Assembly: GCA_006844765.1 (NCBI GenBank) | Contig: SPJV01000147.1 | Location: 1-23,959, forward strand | Source of the DNA: Alphaproteobacteria bacterium | GTDB taxonomy: Bacteria; Pseudomonadota; Alphaproteobacteria; UBA8366; Aestuariispiraceae | DNA length: 23,959 bases | Reading direction: 5' to 3' | Part shown: piece after piece, positions 15,154 to 22,201 of the stretch | Position numbering within the stretch: the first letter of the stretch is position 1 | Layout of the letters: each line of letters opens with the position of its first letter | Position numbers and translations under genes: made by a program | Notes under the pieces: model-generated | What the model was told of the DNA's origin: nothing | Databases searched by the model: none | The model's input: only the letters and a program-made list of their open reading frames with translations

Positions 15154-16743
15154 TTAGGAGATCTTCCGAATTTGATCCGCCAATCGAAACGCAAGTGCGA
15201 CAATTGTTAATGTCGGGTTTGCGTATCCCGCTGTAGGGAAGACGGCACTTCCAGCTACATGGAGGTTCGAAAGCCCATGGACGCGGCAATCGGCATCTAC
15301 GACGCCCTTTTTCGGAGAGGTGGACATTCTGAGTGTCCCCATATGATGATACTGTCCACCTGTCTGTCCGGAGCCACTATGGGGCGAGGCAGAATTTTCG
15401 AATAACCAATTGGCACGTCGAATTCTCCCCTCACCGGACACGCCAACCGCGCGTTCGAGCCAGGCGACCGTGTTGGCGACATTGTTCACATCATCATTAG
15501 ACAACCGCCAATCGAGGGAGGCTCGTCGCTGGCCATTCTCATCGATCCGGTCGGAAAGTGTGACGCGGCTGTTCGGGTTGGGAACGGGTTCGGCACCGAA
15601 CTGAACATTGAAGACGTTGGGTGACGGTTTGGTGCTGTTTAATGCGCAATATGCATGCTGAGTAGGGTGGGCCATCGCGTGCAGCGCAAAAAGAAACCGC
15701 GATGGCAAATCATCCGGGAACCGGCCGTATCTCAGCATTTGCTGCCCCGTTTCAGGAATCCGGAGAACAGCGTCGGCATCAGCTGAGTGTAGAAGGAAAG
15801 CGGCGTTCAACAATTCGCCCTCTCGCTGCGTTTTCTCTGCAATCGAGAAGCGACGAACAAAATCGAAATCCGAACCTGACCAAGGCGGTGAACAAGCATT
15901 TCCCCCGACTAGGGCTAGATCGCCAAGTGGGTAGAACACATGTTCTTGGAAGAAGCGCCCCACGAGATCGTTTCCGTTGGCGAGGCCAGACGGGTAGTCT
16001 CGATTGGACGTCAGTAGAATGCGCGCGCTCTCAATGGCGCCTGCGGCAAGGATAAAGTGTTTCGCGTGAACCTCAGACGTGACGCCGTCCGGGAGTTGAA
16101 CGACAGCCCTCGATACCCGCCCCAAGGCGGGGTCTGCGCGGAACTCTAAGACGGGAGCCCGCAAGACAACAGTGAGGGATTCGGAGGTGGAGATATCCTC
16201 CATGGCGGCATCGGCAAAGTTCAGCGGATTGATCGCGAAGAACTGGGGATCCATGTCCAAGGCCGGAGCCTGGGTGAGGTTGTACAGCGAGGGGTTATCG
16301 ATGAGATCCGCACGGGGCACCATGTCTGCGTCATAAAGACGTTCAAGCATCGGGAGTTCAATTAGTTGCCTTGCTTGTCGATAATAATCCGCCAGATCAG
16401 ATGCTGAAATCGGCCACCCGGAATGGGGAACCCAAGATCGAGTCTCGAAGTCAATCGGGTTCAGTTCATGGCATTGACCGGTCCAGTGATTGGAGGTGCC
16501 GCCCAGCATTCGAAGCCGAGCCTCTTGCAAGGAATATCCGGGATCTTCTCCGACAATCTCCCCTGCTGCGAGGCTTTGTATCTTGTCATCGAAGTGCTGA
16601 TCACCTGCTTCAAGCAGAACGATCCGTCTGTCGCCGTCGTCGAGCGCGCGTGCTAGGGTCAGACCCGCCGGTCCGCTCCCGATAATGCAAATATCAGTAT
16701 CTATTTGGCCATTTCGAAGCCACTCATTCGAATAAACAATCAT
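15154..16743 (-). CDS. GMC family FAD-dependent oxidoreductase
   Basis: A 529-residue flavoenzyme that oxidises alcohols or sugars. The FAD-binding GxGxxG is IIGSGPAGLTLARAL (Gly22, 24, 27) with acidic Glu45 for the adenosine ribose; GGTSNHWTGQC (about 80-90) is the second FAD contact of the GMC C-terminal-type group that also includes bacterial glucoside 3- and gluconate-type dehydrogenases. The active-site pair is His466/His467 (QYHHMGTLRMS) and Asn509 (GYANPTLT) at the expected separation. It has no signal peptide, but the gene just 6 bases upstream encodes a Tat-signal mini-protein, which suggests export as a complex. It is the last gene of the minus-strand operon. Substrate unknown. Confidence 0.9.
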   Translation of the reverse strand: MIVYSNEWLRNGQIDTDICIIGSGPAGLTLARALDDGDRRIVLLEAGDQHFDDKIQSLAAGEIVGEDPGYSLQEARLRMLGGTSNHWTGQCHELNPIDFETRSWVPHSGWPISASDLADYYRQARQLIELPMLERLYDADMVPRADLIDNPSLYNLTQAPALDMDPQFFAINPLNFADAAMEDISTSESLTVVLRAPVLEFRADPALGRVSRAVVQLPDGVTSEVHAKHFILAAGAIESARILLTSNRDYPSGLANGNDLVGRFFQEHVFYPLGDLALVGGNACSPPWSGSDFDFVRRFSIAEKTQREGELLNAAFLLHSADADAVLRIPETGQQMLRYGRFPDDLPSRFLFALHAMAHPTQHAYCALNSTKPSPNVFNVQFGAEPVPNPNSRVTLSDRIDENGQRRASLDWRLSNDDVNNVANTVAWLERAVGVSGEGRIRRANWLFENSASPHSGSGQTGGQYHHMGTLRMSTSPKKGVVDADCRVHGLSNLHVAGSAVFPTAGYANPTLTIVALAFRLADQIRKIS

Positions 16744-16749
16744 AATACA

Positions 16750-17061
16750 TTAAACATACTTGGCGTGAAAAAGGGTGGCTTCGGTTCTTGATACGGCCCA
16801 TCCGTCGATGTGAACAATCCGTCCCTTCCGGAAGTCTTCCTTTGTCAGTTCAAGTGCATTTTGTGGCGAGATGCCTGCTCGTTCCAAGGCTGATCGAACC
16901 AAATCTTCGATGTTGTTAGACAGTCGCAACCCGGCGAGTGCCACTGAGGGCGCGGATAGAACCGCGCATGACGCGGTCGAGTAGAACAGGGCTGATCGGA
17001 TAAAGGCACGTCTGCCGATTAATTTGCCAGCCACTTCAGTATCTCGCGTTGAAATGCTCAT
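16750..17061 (-). CDS. Tat-signal small protein, probable partner subunit of the GMC oxidoreductase
   Basis: A 103-residue protein. Its N-terminus is a twin-arginine signal (GRRAFIRSALFY at about 16-27, then a hydrophobic stretch ending ALA at about 43), leaving a mature piece of only some 60 residues with no Cys: a helix (NNIEDLVRSALERAG) and the C-terminal segment DFRKGRIVHIDGWAVSRTEA. Short Tat-signal subunits paired with signal-less GMC dehydrogenases are known, for example in fructose and gluconate dehydrogenases, where the small subunit carries the enzyme through Tat; the same is inferred here. Its ATG overlaps the stop of the radical SAM gene by four bases (ATGA), and the GMC gene follows 6 bases after its stop, so the three are translationally coupled. 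Confidence 0.75.
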   Translation of the reverse strand: MSISTRDTEVAGKLIGRRAFIRSALFYSTASCAVLSAPSVALAGLRLSNNIEDLVRSALERAGISPQNALELTKEDFRKGRIVHIDGWAVSRTEATLFHAKYV

Positions 17062-18611
17062 TCTACCGGCTTCAGTTCGCCTTCCACATCATTGCGTCGG
17101 AATCGCTTGCGCCGTAAGAGGTTCAGTATGGCCTGTTCCGACCGCGAATCCTGATGGCCACTAAAGACGTTCAAGAGCATTCGGAACGGACGCCAAGGGC
17201 GAACCATCCAACTAATCAGGTAAAACATCGCCATCCCGGCAATCCGAATACGCATAAGCGCTTTGTCGGATACATGCTCACTATACGATCGTGTTTGTGC
17301 CGTATCGGCATAGGAACGAAGGCTGTTGTAGAACGCATCATCAACCGCAATGCGTCCTTCCTTGCTGAGCTGATTGAAAAGCTCAGAACCTGGATAAGGT
17401 GAGAAAGCCCAAATACTGATATCGTGTGCGCCTGCAAAGGCCATCTTAGCAATAAACCAGATCGTCTGGCGAATTTCGGCATAGGTCTCGCCAGGAAAAC
17501 CGAGCATGATGTTGAACTTCACGTTAATGCCTTGGGAAACGCATACGCGAACGCTGTCCAACATCTTATCGATTTTGATCCTTTTCTTAATGCGGGCGAG
17601 GACAGTTGGTGATCCGCTTTCCGGTGCATAGGAGAGATTGCGGCATCCGGATTTAAACAGAAGCGTCGCAACTTCAGCATCAATCGCCTCTGATCGCGTG
17701 CCGCTCGGCAGCTGCCAAGTGAACGTCATCCCGCGCTCTTCGATTTTCCGGCAGAAGTCGACAATCCAAGTCTTCTTAACGATTGCGGTCAAATCGTAGA
17801 AATCGAAGTTATCGATCTTATACGTGTCAATGTAGAACTGCAGTTCGTCCAGCAGAAGGTCAGGATCCCGGGCAACCCAGCGGGTCGTCCACATCTGCGG
17901 GCTAGAGCAGAATGTGCATTGATAGGGGCATCCCCGACTTGCCAACACTGGCATCGAACGGCCTCGATTGACGCCAAATCCATATTCTTTGTCCAGGTAG
18001 GATTCGATCGGGATCAAGTCCCATGCAGGCCACGCTATATCGTCTAGCTGTTTTTGGCGGGCACGCGCTTCGTTTCGTAGGAATGAACCGTCGTTGCTAA
18101 GAAATGCTGCGCCGGAAATGGAAACATCGTCGAACCGCGCCTTGCCGCTTTCTACTTGCCCGGCCCATTCGACGATCTCCAGCATCGTCTGTTCGCCCTC
18201 GCCCAAAACGACAATATCGGCGTCGCTGTCTCTCAGGCATTCTTCCGGTGCGGCGGTCGCATGTTCGCCGCCTGCAACAATCACCGCATTTGGGGATCGG
18301 TCTTTGAGCAGTTTGATTATTTCACGGCAGGTTGGCCATTCAAAAGAAAACCCCGCCTGAATGCCGACAATTTCAGTGTTTTTGTCGACGCGCTCCACGA
18401 TCTGGTCGAGTGTTAAGCCGTAGAGGAAACAATCGTCCTCGGTTGGCGTACAGACATCCAGGGCTTCTCCTAGCGCATCGATTACCTGAACGTCGTGTCC
18501 CGCACGTACCAGCGCCCCAGCCACATAGACAAGGCCCAGCGGGGGCGTAAACAGCGATGTTTGATTCCAGTTTGGAACGACTATCGGTGGCCTAATTAAG
18601 GAGATTTTCAT
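17058..18611 (-). CDS. B12-binding domain radical SAM protein
   Basis: A 517-residue enzyme. Residues about 1-150 are a cobalamin-binding-type Rossmann domain (PPLGLVYVAGALVRAGHDV, VAGGEHATAAPEE), followed by a radical SAM core with Cys228, Cys232 and Cys235 (ASRGCPYQCTFCSS) holding the 4Fe-4S cluster, the NLSYAPESGSPTVL stretch and a GFPGET loop, and a C-terminal basic tail (about 440-517). The domain layout is that of BchE/HpnP/methyltransferase-type enzymes, which methylate or rearrange unactivated carbons using SAM and cobalamin; the DxHxxG cobalamin motif is absent, as in many of this group. The substrate is unknown. It belongs to the minus-strand operon, coupled by ATGA overlaps both to a tiny upstream ORF and to the downstream Tat-signal gene. 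Confidence 0.88.
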   Translation of the reverse strand: MKISLIRPPIVVPNWNQTSLFTPPLGLVYVAGALVRAGHDVQVIDALGEALDVCTPTEDDCFLYGLTLDQIVERVDKNTEIVGIQAGFSFEWPTCREIIKLLKDRSPNAVIVAGGEHATAAPEECLRDSDADIVVLGEGEQTMLEIVEWAGQVESGKARFDDVSISGAAFLSNDGSFLRNEARARQKQLDDIAWPAWDLIPIESYLDKEYGFGVNRGRSMPVLASRGCPYQCTFCSSPQMWTTRWVARDPDLLLDELQFYIDTYKIDNFDFYDLTAIVKKTWIVDFCRKIEERGMTFTWQLPSGTRSEAIDAEVATLLFKSGCRNLSYAPESGSPTVLARIKKRIKIDKMLDSVRVCVSQGINVKFNIMLGFPGETYAEIRQTIWFIAKMAFAGAHDISIWAFSPYPGSELFNQLSKEGRIAVDDAFYNSLRSYADTAQTRSYSEHVSDKALMRIRIAGMAMFYLISWMVRPWRPFRMLLNVFSGHQDSRSEQAILNLLRRKRFRRNDVEGELKPVE

Positions 18612-18819
18612 GCTCCAACCTTCACATCAGCTACGGGCGCGCTGCCCACGTTCATATCGAGCTCGCCACCTACAGAAATCCCAAGAGCATGCACCCAAAC
18701 ACTGACACAGATAGCGCAAAGTCGGGCGAGGTCAAATTGCTGTGCTCGGCGAAGGCAAGCTGTTTACGCATAAGGGCTAAATAGTATTGTTTGTTACGCA
18801 AGTCTTCGATTCCGGCCAC
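18608..18819 (-). pseudogene. Unrecognised small gene, reading frame apparently split in two
   Basis: The gap before the radical SAM gene is not empty. A GTG-started frame (18819 to 18670, 49 codons) overlaps the end of the membrane protein gene and reads VAGIEDLRNKQYYLALMRKQ, continuing to SPDFALSVSVFGCMLLGFL before a TAG. The next frame reads from SVSVWVHALGISVGG to ADVKVGA, and its TGA overlaps the radical SAM ATG by four bases (ATGA). Joining them near 18700 with a one-base shift would give a single protein of about 70 residues that fills the gap exactly and couples to both neighbours. Either it is a frameshifted pseudogene, a sequencing error, two tiny ORFs or programmed shifting; no canonical slippery heptamer is seen. 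I do not recognise the product. Confidence 0.35.
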
Positions 18820-19243
18820 CTAACCAAACGGCACCGGCTCCACCAAAAAGATCGCCGAGTAGGTATATGGCAACTGCTATGATTAGCGTCATTGCCGTCC
18901 AGTAGGTTTCTCGAAATATTAAAGAAACAACAAGCGCGATACAAATCAATAACACGATAAGCCATTGATCGGGAAACCGTCGACTGAGGTCGTTTTTCAC
19001 AGCCCAATTCCCACGTTGGAAGAAGCCGGAAACTGCACCAATGACGAACGCGGGCAGATAGAGAAATGTCATCGTGCCGTACAGTCCTGCGACCAATTCG
19101 TGCTGTGACCATCCGCTGCGCATCTTGTAAAAATAAACAGCAAAAAAGAAGCCGTAGTACCCGAGCAACGTTACGCTGCTGATAATCAGCATCGCGCAAT
19201 AAGCCCTAAAGACACTGCTCTTCGACCGGCTGCTTCTAGACAT
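18794..19243 (-). CDS. Four-helix inner-membrane protein of unknown function
   Basis: A 149-residue protein with four hydrophobic segments (about 12-37, AMLIISSVTLLGYYGFFFAV; 54-77, MTFLYLPAFVIGAVSG; 92-109, WLIVLLICIALVVSLIF; 112-141, ending in a Gly-rich LLGDLFGGAGAVWLGG). I recognise no family. The start at 19243 overlaps the end of the MBL-fold gene by eight bases and is preferred; a start at 19273 would overlap more. It is translationally coupled to that gene and is followed by a gap with a broken-looking small ORF, then the radical SAM gene. It may be a membrane anchor or transporter part for the pathway encoded by the operon. Confidence 0.7.
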   Translation of the reverse strand: MSRSSRSKSSVFRAYCAMLIISSVTLLGYYGFFFAVYFYKMRSGWSQHELVAGLYGTMTFLYLPAFVIGAVSGFFQRGNWAVKNDLSRRFPDQWLIVLLICIALVVSLIFRETYWTAMTLIIAVAIYLLGDLFGGAGAVWLGGRNRRLA

Positions 19244-20558
19244 TGAACCGCTGTCTGAAAACCCGCCTGGCATTATGTGTTAGCCATGAGCCGAAGGCGC
19301 CAAACGTTTCGAAGTGACCATGTTCCGCAACTTCAACAATCGTAAAGAGAAGATACACGGCACGCGAATGCAGCCAGGGATAGCGAACATCAACATGGGT
19401 GAACATGCTAATGCCAAGGTCCGCAAAATGCCCATACTCTGAGGCTTGGCCAAACGCATTTGCAGCAGTCCGTATCCGAACTGTTCCTTTGCGTTGGTCC
19501 GCCCTAATCTTCCCTGTCCAAGGCGAGTATCGATACACCTCGCCATTGTTGAGCGCGAAGGATATACCGCGCGCGAGCAATAACAATGTAAGCAAGCGTG
19601 CGGGGATCCAGTTAAGGGACTTCTCCAATCGTCCAAGGGCCCCCTTGGAAATCGGATGTTCATCCAGTGCTCGTTCCAACTCGATCAATCGCTCTTTGTC
19701 CGCGAGACCTTCATTATACTCGTCTTCGGGCAGGAAGCTGTGAGCCCCGCTCTCGAGATCCATTATACTGTAAGGATGCAAGAGTTCTGTTTCGTCCGTG
19801 TCCCAATGTTCTCGCAAATCGGAGTAGCGAAGCGAATACTCGTTCGCCCATCGCGAATCGTCCCGCATGAACAGAACTTGGCTCGCAAACGGCATGAAGT
19901 GGTCGGCCTTCAGCTGCTTACAACTTTTCGACGCCCGATGGCAAAAACCAGCCTTATCCATTATCCGAATCCGGCTGCCTTCCGGGCGAATGAAAGCATT
20001 GATAAGCGAGGCCGGCGCGCTGCTTTTCAGAACGATACGGCGCTTTGAACCCAAGCTTTCAACGAGCCTGACGACTTTCTTCATAATGTTGGGTAGGACC
20101 GGGGCGTCATTCAGGTTAAGGATGACGGCATCCTTGGTTTCGATGATCAATAGGCTGTCGTCATTGAAAAGCGGGATGCTCATAGCCCTGACGTCTTGAG
20201 CCAAGTCTATCCAACCCCCTTCCGGCATCACCTGAATTTTCGCGCCGGCTTCCACTAAATAGTTGTGAATGTTCCGGTGCGCGAACTCCGGCATCAGAAA
20301 TATCGGACCGTTTTCAAGCGTCCGGATACTCGGTGGGTGAAAATGATCTGGATGCTCGTGGGTAATATAGACGTACTTACTTTGTGACAGCCACGAGATC
20401 GTTTCAGGTTCCGGATAGCTCTGAAGCCACCAACTCCGCCAATAGCACGATCCGATCAACCAAGGGTCGGTTGTGATTATCGGCTGTTGTTTGGCTGCAC
20501 CAGAATCTTGCTCATAGAGCGCAAGACACGCGTGTCCGAGAGTTTCAAGTTTCATCAT
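19236..20558 (-). CDS. MBL-fold metallo-hydrolase (UlaG / CMP-sialate hydroxylase-like group)
   Basis: A 440-residue protein. The N-terminal half is a metallo-beta-lactamase fold: HxHxDH metal site at His67, His69, Asp71 and His72 (YITHEHPDHFHPPSI), with ITTDPWLIGSCYWRSWW before it, a pattern recalling the CMP-N-acetylneuraminate hydroxylase branch and UlaG-type lactonases. Two further likely ligands lie in SIPLFNDDSLLIIET and LNLNDAP. The C-terminal 180 residues are a separate domain of unknown type (ELERALDEHPISKGALGR, then a hydrophobic LLTLLLLARGISFALNNG). It is the first gene of the minus-strand operon; no Rieske motif is visible, so it is a hydrolase or lactonase-like enzyme rather than a full sialate hydroxylase. 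Two ATG codons in tandem start it; GAAG is the only weak ribosome binding site. Confidence 0.8.
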   Translation of the reverse strand: MMKLETLGHACLALYEQDSGAAKQQPIITTDPWLIGSCYWRSWWLQSYPEPETISWLSQSKYVYITHEHPDHFHPPSIRTLENGPIFLMPEFAHRNIHNYLVEAGAKIQVMPEGGWIDLAQDVRAMSIPLFNDDSLLIIETKDAVILNLNDAPVLPNIMKKVVRLVESLGSKRRIVLKSSAPASLINAFIRPEGSRIRIMDKAGFCHRASKSCKQLKADHFMPFASQVLFMRDDSRWANEYSLRYSDLREHWDTDETELLHPYSIMDLESGAHSFLPEDEYNEGLADKERLIELERALDEHPISKGALGRLEKSLNWIPARLLTLLLLARGISFALNNGEVYRYSPWTGKIRADQRKGTVRIRTAANAFGQASEYGHFADLGISMFTHVDVRYPWLHSRAVYLLFTIVEVAEHGHFETFGAFGSWLTHNARRVFRQRFNV

Positions 20559-20606
20559 AACGCTTCAAAACAACGGGAAAAACTCATAAAAGAGGGGGGT
20601 GCCACT

Positions 20607-20618
20607 GGCTTTAAAGCC
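20607..20618. promoter_or_regulatory. 12-bp perfect palindrome about 50 bases upstream of the MBL-fold gene
   Basis: GGCTTTAAAGCC is its own reverse complement, and the flanking bases CT...TG/GG add partial symmetry. Placed 49 bases upstream of the operon's first start codon, it is a candidate operator, but a chance palindrome is possible. Confidence 0.3.
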
Positions 20619-20780
20619 TGGCCGCGGACGGTAAGTGAACCAACCTTCAAGGCAGGAGGGAAACCGCGCGATGTCCTACTCATTAATGAATTTCTCTAAA
20701 TCGCAGACATATTGTGCCTGCTGTGGTCGATGCTGCTGTGATCGGATATTTGCCGATTATGTAACATGAGCACGAAATTC

Positions 20781-20820
20781 GCGCAATGACACCACGTGAC
20801 TGGCGCAACGACACCACGTG
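20781..20820. repeat. Two 18-bp direct repeats with a 22-bp period, each ending in CACGTG
   Basis: GCGCAATGACACCACGTG (20781-20798) and GCGCAACGACACCACGTG (20803-20820) differ at one base and are separated by ACTG. The 22-bp period is two helical turns, so proteins bound to the copies would face the same side. They could be regulator sites for the downstream minus-strand operon, or the multiple terminal repeats of a vanished insertion sequence; no transposase remains nearby. Confidence 0.85.
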
Positions 20821-21217
20821 CGACAGATCGTATCATTCCTAGGACAAGAATGTGGGGGGGGGCTCCCCCGGTTACATTGGGATGCGCTTTAACAAGACAT
20901 ACACAAAGCATGAGATCGCCGCACTGCGCTCAGGCATGGCAGATCGGCCTATGGGAATCATGCGTTTTATGGATTCCGGGTTGTGAGGTCACTTTAAACC
21001 CAGTCGCAATGTAAGGCTGTCAGCAGCACTGCTAACCGAGATGATAGACAATGCGAAGGAACCGCCAGCGAAACACCTGCGGATGCAAACGATCGAGCAG
21101 CCTGTAACCGATCCAATGTCCCGTTAAACCCGGACTTACGGCAAGCAATGTTTCATTTGAAGGTGGTTTTGTAGGCGTAAACTGAACTTTGATGAAAAAT
21201 ACAAAAAATTAAAAGTA

Positions 21218-21264
21218 TTATGGCGGAGCGACGGAGGGAGAAACTTCGAACTCCGAAGGCTCTC
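21218..21264 (-). repeat. Partial copy of the tRNA-Ser 3' end
   Basis: The 17 bases 21218-21234 match tRNA-Ser positions 21334-21350 at 16 positions, including the CCA end and TAA after it, and GAGAGCC plus a TTCGAA follow as in the tRNA variable and T arms. The rest is degenerate, so it is a 3' remnant, not a working tRNA. Duplicated tRNA 3' ends are typical marks of integration. Two hairpins follow towards the tRNA: CTTCG-AACTC-CGAAG (21244-21258) and GTTTGC-TTT-GCAAAC (21268-21282). Confidence 0.7.
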
Positions 21265-21314
21265 GCGGTTTGCTTTGCAAACAGCTGTCGCTAAGTGCCT
21301 GTCGTGAGGATGTG

Positions 21315-21334
21315 ACGCTTTCTGGCGAAAGCGT
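21315..21334 (-). terminator. Hairpin immediately after the tRNA-Ser gene
   Basis: ACGCTTTC and GAAAGCGT form a perfect 8-bp stem with a 4-base loop, beginning two bases after the tRNA CCA. The tail lacks a T-run, so it may serve as a processing signal as well as, or instead of, a terminator. Confidence 0.5.
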
Positions 21335-21336
21335 TA

Positions 21337-21426
21337 TGGCGGAGAGACGGGGATTCGAACCCCGGAGGGGCTCTCACCCCAACACGATTTCCAGTCGTGC
21401 GCCTTAAACCACTCGGCCACCTCTCC
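21337..21426 (-). tRNA. tRNA-Ser (anticodon GGA)
   Basis: A 90-base tRNA with encoded CCA. The acceptor stem GGAGAGG pairs with TCTCTCC (one G-U), the discriminator is G, the D arm has GGCCGAGTGGTTTAAGGC, and the anticodon arm is CACGA-CTGGAAA-TCGTG with GGA at 34-36, reading UCC/UCU serine codons. A long variable arm (TTGGGGTGAGAGCCCC region) and TTCGAATC T loop confirm a class II serine tRNA. Confidence 0.97.
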
Positions 21427-21470
21427 AGCGCGAGGGGGAGCCTTGTTGGGCCCTCCCTGAATGGCGGCGG

Positions 21471-21499
21471 ACATTAACCGAGCGTCTTTATATAGGCAA
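21471..21499 (-). promoter_or_regulatory. Candidate promoter of tRNA-Ser
   Basis: On the minus strand TTGCCT (21499-21494) and TAATGT (21476-21471) are separated by 17 bases and end 44 bases before the tRNA 5' end. They resemble -35 and -10 boxes of the housekeeping sigma factor. The distance leaves room for a leader of about 35-40 bases. Confidence 0.45.
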
Positions 21500-21696
21500 G
21501 AGCTGGAACGCCCCAATTCGAACGAAATTCGTCGATAATTGTGGGGCAAGGAAGCATTTGGAATCACGCGACAGCGTGCTAAGGTTTCGCGTGAGTGTGG
21601 GATGCGTTGTGCGCCGATCAGACGGATCGGTTTCAGCGTCGTTCAGGTGAGAACGGAACCTGGGGCAACCAGGCCGTATCAAGGCGTGGTGGCGAA

Positions 21697-22029
21697 ATGA
21701 TTGTTATCCGAATTCTTGGTCGATTGTTCGTGTTTCTGGGGCTCGCGGCCCTGGGACTTGGCGTATGGCTTTGGTTGTCGGGGGAAGACATTACCCAGCC
21801 GGCAGGCCGACTTTGGACCGGACTGGACTTTACCTCCTACAACCATGCGCAAGTGATTATTCAGCGGCATCTCAACCTGCCAAACCTGTGGGACAGTGCT
21901 CTTTTGCCGTTGCTGACACGACCGGCTTGGGAAGTAACCTTGTGGGTTTTCCTGGCCGGGATGGTTCTTGGTGGATTGCTCTTATTATTGGGAAAAGCCA
22001 CAAAGAAAAGGACCTCCGGCTTTAGCTGA
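21697..22029 (+). CDS. Small membrane protein of unknown function
   Basis: A 110-residue protein with two predicted helices, about 3-26 (IRILGRLFVFLGLAALGLGV) and 79-101 (WEVTLWVFLAGMVLGGLLLL), joined by a 50-residue loop (LSGEDITQPAGRLWTGLDFT) that is likely periplasmic, and a basic C-terminus (KATKKRTSGFS). The arrangement is common in alphaproteobacterial hypothetical proteins, but I recognise no named family. The start at ATG 21697 opens directly on the first helix; a longer frame from 21595 would add 34 unlikely residues. A hairpin overlaps its stop codon. Confidence 0.7.
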   Translation: MIVIRILGRLFVFLGLAALGLGVWLWLSGEDITQPAGRLWTGLDFTSYNHAQVIIQRHLNLPNLWDSALLPLLTRPAWEVTLWVFLAGMVLGGLLLLLGKATKKRTSGFS

Positions 22030-22039
22030 GGTCCTGTTT
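22009..22039 (+). terminator. Terminator overlapping the stop codon of the small membrane protein gene
   Basis: AGGACCTC (22009-22016) pairs with GAGGTCCT (22028-22035), an 8-bp stem with an 11-base loop, preceded by AAAGAAA and followed by GTTTC. The stem contains the TGA stop. The T-tract is short. Confidence 0.55.
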
Positions 22040-22161
22040 CAAATGTCTGATATCTCACCGCGTTTAAGCTAGTCGCATTTTAGCGACGGTCCATTTCAGA
22101 CCGAACTCGATATAATACGATGGAATACTAAGCTGCGCGTGCGGCTGTTTTTCGCTTTAGC

Positions 22162-22186
22162 CATCACCCCAGCCAATGGGGTGATG
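22162..22186 (-). terminator. Hairpin downstream of rpmB
   Basis: CATCACCCC and GGGGTGATG form a perfect 9-bp stem around a 7-base loop, 16 bases after the rpmB stop. The minus-strand tail (GCTAAAGCG) has no T-run, so it may act as a processing or stability hairpin rather than a classical terminator. Confidence 0.5.
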
Positions 22187-22201
22187 AACATCCTGCGAAT
22201 G

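Larger units (their letters stand above)
20559..21217. other. Long stretch without a convincing gene upstream of the minus-strand operon
   Basis: Short open frames occur but none resembles a known protein or has a good ribosome binding site. It holds a perfect palindrome (20607-20618), a 22-bp-period direct repeat with CACGTG (20781-20820), a run of nine G before CTCCCCC at about 20854, and an A/T-rich part near 21180-21220. It must contain the promoter of the MBL-to-GMC operon; I could not fix its -10 and -35. Base composition and lack of coding suggest a decayed or recently rearranged region. Confidence 0.6.

Noticed and set aside
20487..20699. 70-codon plus-strand ORF upstream of and overlapping the MBL-fold gene
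   Set aside because: Its first third is antisense to that gene; the rest (ending KAGGKPRDVLLINEFL) has a faintly protein-like look but no known match in memory and no start signal. A tiny remnant of a lost gene cannot be excluded.
20741..20820. Terminal repeats of an IS21-family element
   Set aside because: Repeated GCGCAA-GACACCACGTG looks similar in style, but no transposase, second end or target duplication is visible, so it is kept only as a repeat.
20696..20911. 71-codon minus-strand ORF across the direct repeats
   Set aside because: Cys- and His-rich arbitrary sequence over a repeat region, without start signal.
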